DNA of 64,000 nt, from positions 2,544,514-2,608,513 of the forward strand of contig CP051246.1 in assembly GCA_017795085.1 (NCBI GenBank). The letters run 5' to 3'. Of this stretch, positions 53,087 to 62,236 are shown piece by piece. This DNA is from Salegentibacter sp. (GTDB taxonomy: Bacteria; Bacteroidota; Bacteroidia; Flavobacteriales; Flavobacteriaceae). The notes under the pieces are model-generated. The model worked only from the letters and a program-made list of their open reading frames with translations. It had not been told where the DNA came from and ran no database searches. A program made the translations under genes and the position numbers. How positions within the stretch are numbered: the first letter of the stretch is position 1; each line of letters begins with the position of its first letter.

Positions 53087-53788
53087 TTAAGCAGGTTCGT
53101 TTAACAAGTCAAGGAAATCTACCGCTGTGGCCTCCATTTGGTGTACTACTTTATCGGTTTTTACCACTAAATGGTTATAACCAATATACGCAATAATACC
53201 AACTATAAGTCCGGCTACGGTCGTGGTCATCGCAGTGTAAATCCCTTCAGCAAGCGCTCCCATTTGCGCCTGCCCACTACTTGTTGCCAACTCATGAAAA
53301 GCAAGTACCATACCAATTACAGTACCTAAGAATCCTATCATAGGTGCAGCTCCGGCAATGGTTGCCAAAATACTCACGTTCTTTTCCAATTTATAAACTT
53401 CAAGTCGGCCGGCATTTTCTATGGCTGTATTGATATCTTCAAGAGGGCTTCCAATACGTGAAATACCTTTTTCGGTAAGCCGGGCTACCGGTGAGTCACT
53501 TTGCGAGCAACGCATTTTAGCCGATTCAATATTACCGTTTAATACGCTATCTTTAATTTGTAGCATAAAATTTTTATCTACCTGGCTGGCTGATTTAATA
53601 GCAAATAGCCTTTCAAAATAAATATAGACTGCAGCAAATAATAACACAAAGAGGATTACGATAATGATCTGGCCGCCAAGGCCCCCGCTTAACATAAGGT
53701 CAAATAGAGAAAGGGTTTTTTCTTCGGCTACCGGCTCAGCTCCCTGAGCAGCTTCGGCAACACCTTCCTGCTGAAAAAAAGTTAGCAT
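53087..53788 (-). CDS. exbB: ExbB/TolQ/MotA-family proton channel
   Basis: 233 residues with three membrane helices (about 37-58, 140-160 and 185-205). The MotA/ExbB domain shows LEKNVSILATIAGAAPMIGFLGTVIGMVLAFHEL and IYTAMTTTVAGLIVGIIAYIGYN. It forms the pentameric channel that powers TonB. It is the first gene of the unit, with a promoter candidate 150 bp upstream. Confidence 0.95.
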   Translation of the reverse strand: MLTFFQQEGVAEAAQGAEPVAEEKTLSLFDLMLSGGLGGQIIIVILFVLLFAAVYIYFERLFAIKSASQVDKNFMLQIKDSVLNGNIESAKMRCSQSDSPVARLTEKGISRIGSPLEDINTAIENAGRLEVYKLEKNVSILATIAGAAPMIGFLGTVIGMVLAFHELATSSGQAQMGALAEGIYTAMTTTVAGLIVGIIAYIGYNHLVVKTDKVVHQMEATAVDFLDLLNEPA

Positions 53789-54159
53789 AGGTATTTTTTA
53801 GGGTTTTGTAAGTAAATTACCTCGGGGCAATCCCACGAAGCCTTAAATTAAATAAATTCAAATTTTCAACGCCGGGCGTCTTAATAATATAAATCTCACT
53901 TAGTGAGTAAACGTGATAAACTCATTTTAATTGTAACCAAATTTAGTAAAATATTCAGCAAGGCAAACCTATTTAAACATTTCAACAAAAATATATTTTC
54001 TTCGGGAATTTACTGAAGTTTGTTTTATTTAATTTTTTCTCTAAAACATCTATTTTAACATATATTATTCATCTATTTTTTTAATCCCTATAAAATAGTA
54101 AGAAATTATAAATTCTTAAACTCATAAAGGAAGCTGGAATTGAATTTGCTTACAAAAAA
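53789..54159. other. Intergenic region upstream of exbB
   Basis: 371 bp. It holds a promoter candidate at 53938-53967 and a small palindrome CTCACTTAGTGAG (53896-53908). Repeat-like text appears at 53820-53845. No gene was seen. Confidence 0.5.
53938..53967 (-). promoter_or_regulatory. Promoter candidate of exbB-exbD-tonB-folC
   Basis: On the minus strand, TTTG (53967-53964) and TAAATTTG (53945-53938) are separated by 18 bp, within the 17-23 bp range of Flavobacterium promoters. The leader to exbB would be about 145 nt. Confidence 0.6.
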
Positions 54160-55198
54160 CTAAAATCCCCCGCCTCCCGGTAATACCTCTTGAAAATTGA
54201 TTAATTTATGATTTATAGCATAGATTATACTTTCTAAAATTGTTGCTGAATTAGTTCTTTTTATAATATTAGACCGGTGCTTTTCTATGGTCTTGGGAGA
54301 AATGAATAAAGTTGAAGAAATCTCTTTGGTCTTATATCCTCTAATTAAAAGTTGTATTATCTCTTTTTCCCGTTTGGTAAATCTAAATTCAGGAATCTGA
54401 TTATTCTCTTTAAAACAGTTTTCAACCCCGGCAGAAAAAGACCCGACTTCTTCATTTATCAAACTTTCTTTCCCGTTAAAATCAATTATCATTATAAAAT
54501 AATCGCCGTGATTCTTACTGAGTTTTGAAAAGCTTATCCAGGCATTTCTAAGCTTATTGGCATGTAATAATAAAGTAGTTTCTGTAGTGGCTTTTATATG
54601 TTTTCCCCTTGCAAAATTACGTAAACTGTTCTTTACTTTTAGCTTGTTATCACAATGCAAGAAATCGGTAAGTTTAAGACCTGTGGTTTTATTCACTTTA
54701 AAATGCTGTTTAAAAGCATCGTTCATCGCAACTACTTTCTCGTATTGTAATAATAGAATGGGCTTGGTTATTAAATTGAACATGCCCATAAAAGACTCTT
54801 TCCAAAAATTTGAAAGTGAATTAGCCGAAGCTACAATTTTAATGATTTTACCACATAAAATTTGTATGGAATCAGGATACATACATTCATCTACCATCTT
54901 TCTAAATCTACTTTCCGCTTCCATTTGTAAAGTATTTTCAGCATAAACCACAAGCCAGGCCTTATTTAAAAAATGAGTAGATTTAAAATTAGTAATATTC
55001 TTGAAGTTCTTACCAGACCTAAAAAGAGATATAATCTACCAGTATAATATCCGGCAACAATTTTAAAGCCTGGTTATAACCTGTATGTAAAGAATTGCTT
55101 ACAGAAATCTCAAAATGAAGACTTAAGCCTTCCCCAATACCGGCTATCAACTTCTGTCGGGTAGTAATAAGCAATAATTGCTTTTTTTTATTTAACAT
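54160..55198 (-). pseudogene. LuxR-type regulator with receiver-like N-terminus, split by a frameshift
   Basis: The ATG at 55198 opens a receiver-like beginning (MLNKKKQLLLITTRQKLIAG, later LKLLPDIILVDYISF) that hits TAG after 59 codons. Skipping one T in the run of five at this point continues the frame as RSGKNFKNITNFKSTHF, then NKAWLVVYAENTLQ, and on without stop to 54160. The middle is PAS-like (MFNLITKPILLLQYEKVVAMNDAF). The end is a LuxR helix-turn-helix (FRFTKREKEIIQLLIRGYKT ... SPKTIEKHRSNIIKR). From the GTG at 54951 the remaining 263 codons could still be translated. It may be a true mutation, a slippage site or a reading error. Confidence 0.75.
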
Positions 55199-55614
55199 TC
55201 CAAAAATATTTTAACGTGCACCGGGGTACACCAGTTAACAAATAAAATTTGGATTTGGGGCAATTGGGAATTCAATGCTCTAAAAGAGTTTATTTCTCAG
55301 GTTAAGAAATGAGATTTGGGAAAAATCTTTTACCAAATATAAGTGATTCACTCCATATACAATTAAAAAAAAAGCAATATTACCCTCACAATCAACTACT
55401 TGAAAACCTGACTAAAAACACACTTTCACAGTCTAATTCTAAATTTCACGAAATTGGTTTACATCCTTTAACAAATTATTAACATTTACAGTAAATTATT
55501 AATTCAAATCAGAGGGATTTCCAGTATAACTTTAGTTTGAAATTAACATCGCTATAGTTGGGCCTCCTTTTTAGTTAGCAACACTTTAAGTACCTTTGCC
55601 CCTTGACAAAAAAT
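55199..55614. other. Divergent intergenic region between the LuxR-type gene and uvrA
   Basis: 416 bp, AT-rich. TACCTTTG at 55591-55598 is a possible -7 box for uvrA; the only nearby TTG lies 30 bp upstream, too far. No gene was seen. Confidence 0.45.
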
Positions 55615-58449
55615 ATGGCAAAATCCGAAGAAAACATAGAGGTATTAGGTGCTCGCGTGCACAACCTCAAGAATATTGATGTAAAAATCCCAAGGGAGAA
55701 ACTCGTAGTAATTACGGGACTTTCCGGCTCAGGAAAATCCTCTCTCGCTTTTGATACTATTTATGCTGAAGGACAACGCCGTTACATCGAAACTTTTTCG
55801 GCATATGCCCGGCAATTCCTTGGCGGATTGGAACGCCCCGATGTAGATAAAATTGAAGGCCTCTCCCCGGTTATTGCTATTGAACAAAAAACCACCAGTA
55901 AAAACCCACGAAGTACCGTAGGTACTATCACCGAAATTTATGATTTTCTTCGTTTGCTCTTTGCCCGGGCCGGGGAAGCTTATAGCTACAAAACCGGCGA
56001 AAAAATGGTTAGTTATACCGATAGCCAAATTAAAGACCTTATCCTAAAAGATTTTCAAGGAAAAAAGGTTAGCGTTTTGGCACCGGTCATCAAATCAAGA
56101 AAAGGCCATTATCGGGAACTCTTTGAACAAATTGCCAAACAGGGTTTCTTAAAGGTTCGTACCGATGGAGAAATTCGAGATATCGTAAAGGGAATGAAAC
56201 TCGACCGTTATGTAACCCACGATATCGAAATTGTTATTGATCGCTTAAAAATCAGCGAAAACACCGAATCTGACAAACGGCTTGATGAGAGTATTAAAAC
56301 CGCAATGTACCACGGGAATGATGTCTTGATGATTATGGAACAGGAAACCGGGAACATTCGTTATTTCAGTCGTACTTTAATGTGTCCAACCACTGGCATA
56401 TCCTATCCCAATCCTGAACCCAACACCTTTTCTTTTAATTCGCCCAAAGGAGCATGTCCCTCTTGCAACGGAATTGGAACGCTTTTTAAAGTAAATATTG
56501 ATAAAATTATCCCCGATCCTAAAAAAAGTATTAAAAACGGCGGATTAGCTCCTCACGGGCCGCAAAAGAAAAGCTGGGTGTTCTCCCAGTTAGAACTCAT
56601 AGGAGAACGCTATGATTTTAAATTAAGTGACCCTATTGAAAAAATACCAAAAGAAGCTCTAAATCTAATTTTACACGGCGGAAAGGAAAAATTTTCCAAA
56701 GAATCAAAATCCCTAGGGATAACCCGCGAGTATAAAATAGATTTTGAAGGGGTGGCTACTTTTATTGAAAACACCTATTATAATAATGATTCTACTTCTT
56801 TACGCCGTTGGGCTAAAGATTATATGGATAAAATTATCTGCCCGGAATGTGAAGGCACCCGGTTAAAAAAAGAATCCTTATATTTTAAAATACATGATAA
56901 AAATATTGCTGAGCTTGCTCAAAAAGATATTAGTGATCTGGCCGATTGGTTTGAAAACCTTGAAAGTTATTTAAGCGAAAAACAAAACCAAATCGCTTCT
57001 GAAGTCGTTAAAGAAATCAGAACTCGTATTCAGTTCTTAGTTGATGTGGGTCTCACTTATCTCTCACTAAATCGCGGTTCTAAATCGCTTTCCGGGGGGG
57101 AAGCACAACGCATCAGGCTAGCCACCCAAATAGGTTCGCAACTGGTAGGCGTACTCTATATTTTAGACGAACCCAGCATCGGTTTGCATCAAAGGGATAA
57201 TGAAAAACTTATCAATTCCCTGATTTCCCTGCGCGACATTGGCAATTCGGTAATTGTGGTAGAGCACGACCGCGATATGATAGAACGCGCCGATTATGTA
57301 ATAGATATTGGCCCGGAAGCCGGAAAACACGGGGGAGAAATTATTAGTGAAGGGCCGCCTTCCGCACTAAAAAAGCACGACACCCTTACCGCCGCTTACC
57401 TAAACGGAACAAAAGAAATCGAAATCCCGAAGAAAAGACGCAAAGGTAACGGCAAACATATTGAACTCAAAGGTGCCACCGGGAATAACCTGAAAAAGGT
57501 TTCTATAAAAATCCCGCTGGGAAAAATGATTGCAGTTACCGGGGTTTCGGGAAGTGGTAAATCTACCCTTATCAACGAGACGCTTTACCCCATTATGAAT
57601 GCACATTATTTTAACGGTGTAAAAATGCCCCTTCCCTATACTTCTATAAAAGGCCTGGATTATATTGATAAAGTGATTGATATTAACCAGTCGCCAATTG
57701 GTCGTACCCCGCGTTCAAATCCGGCCACTTATACCGGAGTTTTTTCTGAAATTCGCAGCCTTTTTGCCAAAACCCCTGAATCACTAATTCGCGGATATAA
57801 ACCGGGTCGTTTTAGTTTCAATGTGAAAGGCGGGCGTTGCGAAACATGTAAAGGGGGTGGACTTCGGGTTATTGAAATGAATTTTCTCCCCGATGTTTAT
57901 GTGGAATGTGAGACCTGCCGTGGCAAGCGTTTTAACCGCGAAACCCTGGAAATTCGGTATAAAGGCAAATCGATTTCTGATGTACTGGAAATGACTATTA
58001 ATGAAGCTACACAGTTTTTTGAAGCCATTCCTAAAATATACCGAAAACTAAAAACCATTCAGGATGTTGGTTTGGGCTATATCACTTTAGGTCAGCAAAG
58101 TACCACACTTTCTGGCGGGGAAGCACAGCGTATAAAACTGGCCACCGAACTTTCTAAACGGGATACCGGTAATACTTTTTATATTTTAGACGAGCCAACC
58201 ACAGGATTACATTTTGAAGATATACGCGTATTAATGGAAGTGCTTAACAAACTGACCAACAAAGGGAATACAGTGCTTATTATTGAGCACAATATGGATG
58301 TAATTAAAATGGCCGATTATATTATTGATATTGGTCCCGAAGGAGGAAAACACGGGGGCAAACTCGTTGCTAAAGGTAGCCCGGAAGAAGTGGCTAAATC
58401 CAAAAAAAGTTATACGGCAAAATTCCTTAAAAAGGAACTTAAAAACTAA
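55615..58449 (+). CDS. uvrA: Excinuclease ABC subunit A
   Basis: 944 residues from ATG 55615; a TTG four codons earlier is less likely. Two ABC ATPase modules: Walker [10 protein letters not shown] near 30 and GVSGSGKST near 640; signatures [13 protein letters not shown] near 490 and [13 protein letters not shown] near 830. Zinc-binding clusters include CPSCNG near 285 and CETCKGGG ... CETCRGKRF near 745-775. It scans DNA for bulky lesions with UvrB. The LOG-family gene follows 5 bp later. Confidence 0.98.
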   Translation: MAKSEENIEVLGARVHNLKNIDVKIPREKLVVITGLSGSGKSSLAFDTIYAEGQRRYIETFSAYARQFLGGLERPDVDKIEGLSPVIAIEQKTTSKNPRSTVGTITEIYDFLRLLFARAGEAYSYKTGEKMVSYTDSQIKDLILKDFQGKKVSVLAPVIKSRKGHYRELFEQIAKQGFLKVRTDGEIRDIVKGMKLDRYVTHDIEIVIDRLKISENTESDKRLDESIKTAMYHGNDVLMIMEQETGNIRYFSRTLMCPTTGISYPNPEPNTFSFNSPKGACPSCNGIGTLFKVNIDKIIPDPKKSIKNGGLAPHGPQKKSWVFSQLELIGERYDFKLSDPIEKIPKEALNLILHGGKEKFSKESKSLGITREYKIDFEGVATFIENTYYNNDSTSLRRWAKDYMDKIICPECEGTRLKKESLYFKIHDKNIAELAQKDISDLADWFENLESYLSEKQNQIASEVVKEIRTRIQFLVDVGLTYLSLNRGSKSLSGGEAQRIRLATQIGSQLVGVLYILDEPSIGLHQRDNEKLINSLISLRDIGNSVIVVEHDRDMIERADYVIDIGPEAGKHGGEIISEGPPSALKKHDTLTAAYLNGTKEIEIPKKRRKGNGKHIELKGATGNNLKKVSIKIPLGKMIAVTGVSGSGKSTLINETLYPIMNAHYFNGVKMPLPYTSIKGLDYIDKVIDINQSPIGRTPRSNPATYTGVFSEIRSLFAKTPESLIRGYKPGRFSFNVKGGRCETCKGGGLRVIEMNFLPDVYVECETCRGKRFNRETLEIRYKGKSISDVLEMTINEATQFFEAIPKIYRKLKTIQDVGLGYITLGQQSTTLSGGEAQRIKLATELSKRDTGNTFYILDEPTTGLHFEDIRVLMEVLNKLTNKGNTVLIIEHNMDVIKMADYIIDIGPEGGKHGGKLVAKGSPEEVAKSKKSYTAKFLKKELKN

Positions 58450-58454
58450 AAACC

Positions 58455-59144
58455 ATGAGAACTAACCTTAAAAATAAAGCCTGGAATGAGATAAAAACCA
58501 ACGATTCCTGGGCTATTTTTAAAATAATGGGGGAATTTGTAAATGGCTATGAAAAGCTAAGTCAAATTGGTCCCTGTGTATCTATTTTTGGTTCAGCGCG
58601 CACCAAACCCGATCAGAAATATTATAAACTTACCGAAAAAATTTCAAAGAAAATTGTTGAGAATGGCTACGGAGTTATCACAGGCGGCGGCCCGGGTATT
58701 ATGGAAGCCGGTAATAAAGGGGCTCACCTGGGCGGAGGTACTTCCGTAGGGCTTAATATCGATTTACCATTTGAACAACACGACAATCCTTATATTGATA
58801 ATGATAAAAGCCTTGATTTTGATTACTTTTTTGTGAGAAAAGTAATGTTTGTAAAATACTCGCAGGGTTTTGTGGTAATGCCGGGCGGCTTTGGAACCTT
58901 AGATGAACTCTTTGAAGCCATTACCCTTATTCAAACCCATAAAATTGATAAATTCCCGATTATTTTGGTTGGAAGTGAATTTTGGAATGGTTTGGTGGAT
59001 TGGATAAAAACCACTTTGCTGGATAGCTTTCAAAACATAAGTGAACCCGATATGGATCTGGTTCAAGTAGTAGATACTGAAGATGAAGTAATCGAGATCC
59101 TTAACGAATTCTACGATGAATATAATCTGAGTCCGAACTTCTAA
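58455..59144 (+). CDS. LOG-family protein (TIGR00730, nucleoside monophosphate phosphoribohydrolase-like)
   Basis: 229 residues. Rossmann-like fold with VSIFGSARTKPDQKYY, GVITGGGPGIMEAGNKGAHLGGG, and the signature MPGGFGTLDELFEAITLIQT. Members called LOG cut ribose 5-phosphate from cytokinin-type nucleotides or AMP; bacterial substrates are mostly untested. It is likely co-transcribed with uvrA. Confidence 0.9.
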   Translation: MRTNLKNKAWNEIKTNDSWAIFKIMGEFVNGYEKLSQIGPCVSIFGSARTKPDQKYYKLTEKISKKIVENGYGVITGGGPGIMEAGNKGAHLGGGTSVGLNIDLPFEQHDNPYIDNDKSLDFDYFFVRKVMFVKYSQGFVVMPGGFGTLDELFEAITLIQTHKIDKFPIILVGSEFWNGLVDWIKTTLLDSFQNISEPDMDLVQVVDTEDEVIEILNEFYDEYNLSPNF

Positions 59145-59219
59145 TTTATTTAGCTTAAGAAAACAAACTTTGTTTATATTTAGCAAAAAAACACACATAG
59201 CTAAATTGCATCGTTTCCC

Positions 59220-62030
59220 TTGAAGTACTTACTTTTTATTAGCATTATCCTTACCGGCATTGCAAAGGGAAGTGCGCAAACTTCCCTATCGATTGATGCC
59301 CGGCTTATCGATTCGTTACATACTTTCGAAATCGAGCAGGAATTAATTTATAAAAATGAAAGTAAAGATACGCTAACCGAAATTTATTTAAATGATTGGG
59401 CCAATGCTTTTAGCAATAAAAAAACCCCACTCGCAAGGCGTTTTGCTGAAGAATTTTCCCGGCGGTTTCATTTTTCAAAACCAGAAGAACGTGGCGGTAC
59501 CCAAATTAAACATTTATCTACACTAAACCGGGATTCAATACAGTGGAAACGTCCCGAAACCGAACCCGACCTTATTCGTATCAAACTCAACGAACCATTA
59601 CCTCCCGGTGAAGAAGTTGGCTTTTTTATAGATTACAATGTTAAAATCCCTTCAGATAAATTTACCCGCTACGGCGTAGATGGTGAAGGCAATTATAAAC
59701 TGCGTTACTGGTACCTAACCCCTGCTGTTTATCGTAATGGCTGGCAAGTTTTTAGTCATCGTAACCTTGGAAATCACTTTGTAACCCCAAGCGATGTAGA
59801 GTTAAAAATAACAACACCACCTGTTTTTAATCACGTATCAGCCTTATCAACAATTAATATTGATCGGAAAAACAATGAAAAAACCATAGAATTGACCGGT
59901 AGAAACCGGGTTGAATCGAAACTCTATCTTACCCGCTCGGTATTGTTCTCGTCAGAATATGCCAGTTCATATCAAATCTTAACCAATATTGAAGATAACG
60001 GACTTCAGCCTGAAATGAAACACGCCATTTTAAGACGTATTTTAAATTTTTTAAAACAACGCCTTGGCGCTTACCCTCACAATACCATTTTTGTAACTCA
60101 AGATGATTATTTAAATAATCCTATATATGGATTAAATCAATTACCTGGTTTTATACGACCATTTCCCGACGGTTTTCAATATGATATAAAACAGTTTAAA
60201 ACCATTACGGAAAATATTCTGCGAAATTCGGTCTTTATCAATCCACGTACGGAACAGTGGATTAATGACGGTTTACTGGTTTCCTTATTAATTGATTATG
60301 TAGATGAATATTACCCAAAAATGAAGCTTTTGGGCAATCTTTCTAAGCTAATCGGGGTACGATGGTTTCATGCAGCCGATTTAGAATTTAACGATCAGTA
60401 TCAATTTCTTTATATGAACACGGTACGCCTAAACATTGATCAACCATTAAATACAGCGCAAGATTCATTAATTAAATTCAATAAAAACATTGCTAATGCA
60501 TACAAAGCCGGGGTGGGCATAAAATATCTGGAAGATTACACCAACCGTGATTCTATTGAAGACGGTATCAGAGAATTTTACCGTGAGTATAATATGAAAA
60601 CTGTTTCAGGTAACGATTTTCAGAAAATATTAGAACAAAAAGCACAAAAAGATATTTCCTGGTTTTTTGATGATTTTGTTGCAACCAACAATAAAATAGA
60701 TTTCAAAATTAGTAATTTGGTAAAAACTAAAGATTCTTTACAAGTTACGGTAAAAAACAAGCATACGGGAAATTTCCCTGTCTCACTCTACGGTTTAAAA
60801 AATAAAGAAATAGTTTATAAAAAGTGGGTCGACCAGGTAATAGATGAACAAACTGTTAAAATTCCCCGTAAAGGAGTAGACCGACTCGCCCTTAATTACG
60901 AAGGTAGAATTCCTGAATCTAACCAAAGGGATAATTACAAACGGGTAACTACCTTATTTAACAAACCCCTTCAATTTCGCTTATTTCAGGATATTGAAGA
61001 CCCTCGTTACAATCAGGTTTTCTTTATTCCCGAATTTGAATACAATTTGTACGATGGTATCTCACTTGGGCCAAAATTGTATAACAAAACGGTGTTGGCC
61101 AAAAATTTTTATTTCAATATTTCGCCCAAATACGGTTTTAACAGTGAAACTCTGGTGGGTTCTGCTTCATTACTGCATAATATTCAATTTCAGGATAAAG
61201 AATTATATTCCATAAAATACGGAATTAGTGGCTCCCGTTTCTCATACGGATACGACCTGTTTTATCATAAATACAGTCCTTTTTTAAGTTTTTCTTTCCG
61301 CCATAAAAATCTGCGTAACAATGAACGACAACAATTACTTATCAGAAATGTAAATGTAGAGCGCGATTTTAATCCTGAAACACCTTTAGATGAGCCCAAC
61401 TACAATATTTTTAACCTTAGCTATACCTATTCAAAACCTCATATGGTAAATTTTTACGGGGCATCTTTTGATTACCAACTTGCGAAAAATTTCAGTAAGG
61501 TTTCAATGAGTTTGGAATACCGAAAACTCTTTAAAAATAACCGACAAATAAACTTACGTTTTTTCTCCGGAGTTTTTCTGTATAATGATACCCAGGATTC
61601 TGATTTTTTTAGTTTTGCGCTCGACCGCCCTACCGATTATCTTTTTGATTATAATTATTACGGAAGAAGCCAGGGTAGCGGACTATTCAGTCAGCAAATT
61701 ATTATGGCCGAAGGAGGCTTTAAATCCCAACTACAGCCGGAATATGCTAACCAATGGATGATTACCACTAACGCCAGCACTAATTTATGGAAATGGATTT
61801 TTCTTTATGGTGATGTTGGACTGGTAAAAAACCAACATGAAAATGCAGAATTTCTATATGATTCCGGGGTGCGCTTAAGCCTTGTAGACGACTATTTTGA
61901 GGTATTTTTTCCCGTGTATTCCAACCTGGGATGGGAAGTCGCCCAAGCTAATTATGATCAAAAAATACGATTTATAGTCTCGCTAGACCTCAATACCCTT
62001 ATTCGATTATTCACCCGACGCTGGTATTAA
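59220..62030 (+). CDS. M1-peptidase-like protein without zinc motif, fused to an outer-membrane beta-barrel
   Basis: 936 residues from a TTG start; no ATG suits. The signal peptide is MKYLLFISIILTGIAKGSAQ. Residues about 22-240 resemble the N-terminal beta domain of M1 aminopeptidases, and about 250-520 the helical catalytic domain. HExxH is absent: the site reads TITENILRN (330-336), and the downstream WLNEG motif is WINDG (347-351). The last about 320 residues alternate aromatic beta strands (FSYGYDLFYHKYSPFLSFSF; FIVSLDLNTLIRLFTRRWY at the end), as in outer-membrane barrels. It is probably an inactive peptidase-like surface protein, perhaps used for binding. Confidence 0.75.
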   Translation: MKYLLFISIILTGIAKGSAQTSLSIDARLIDSLHTFEIEQELIYKNESKDTLTEIYLNDWANAFSNKKTPLARRFAEEFSRRFHFSKPEERGGTQIKHLSTLNRDSIQWKRPETEPDLIRIKLNEPLPPGEEVGFFIDYNVKIPSDKFTRYGVDGEGNYKLRYWYLTPAVYRNGWQVFSHRNLGNHFVTPSDVELKITTPPVFNHVSALSTINIDRKNNEKTIELTGRNRVESKLYLTRSVLFSSEYASSYQILTNIEDNGLQPEMKHAILRRILNFLKQRLGAYPHNTIFVTQDDYLNNPIYGLNQLPGFIRPFPDGFQYDIKQFKTITENILRNSVFINPRTEQWINDGLLVSLLIDYVDEYYPKMKLLGNLSKLIGVRWFHAADLEFNDQYQFLYMNTVRLNIDQPLNTAQDSLIKFNKNIANAYKAGVGIKYLEDYTNRDSIEDGIREFYREYNMKTVSGNDFQKILEQKAQKDISWFFDDFVATNNKIDFKISNLVKTKDSLQVTVKNKHTGNFPVSLYGLKNKEIVYKKWVDQVIDEQTVKIPRKGVDRLALNYEGRIPESNQRDNYKRVTTLFNKPLQFRLFQDIEDPRYNQVFFIPEFEYNLYDGISLGPKLYNKTVLAKNFYFNISPKYGFNSETLVGSASLLHNIQFQDKELYSIKYGISGSRFSYGYDLFYHKYSPFLSFSFRHKNLRNNERQQLLIRNVNVERDFNPETPLDEPNYNIFNLSYTYSKPHMVNFYGASFDYQLAKNFSKVSMSLEYRKLFKNNRQINLRFFSGVFLYNDTQDSDFFSFALDRPTDYLFDYNYYGRSQGSGLFSQQIIMAEGGFKSQLQPEYANQWMITTNASTNLWKWIFLYGDVGLVKNQHENAEFLYDSGVRLSLVDDYFEVFFPVYSNLGWEVAQANYDQKIRFIVSLDLNTLIRLFTRRWY

Positions 62031-62182
62031 CAAAGTTTTATGCTGAAGAAGGTATTGCAATAAAAACTAGTCCTAATTATTTTATACGCAATTAAACTCA
62101 CTTAAAACCAAATAAAATTAAATTATAACCAATTCATTAAAATTAATTTTAGTTTTTAGCAATAAAATGAAGTTTTTATGAA

Positions 62183-62213
62183 TTGTATATAATTGCAGTT
62201 TTCGTTACATTTG
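62183..62213 (+). promoter_or_regulatory. Promoter of the E1 dehydrogenase gene
   Basis: TTG (62183-62185) and TACATTTG (62206-62213) are separated by 20 bp, a full match to the Bacteroidota consensus. The start codon lies 23 bp downstream. Confidence 0.8.
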
Positions 62214-62236
62214 TATACGTTGAGAAAACCAAGTTC

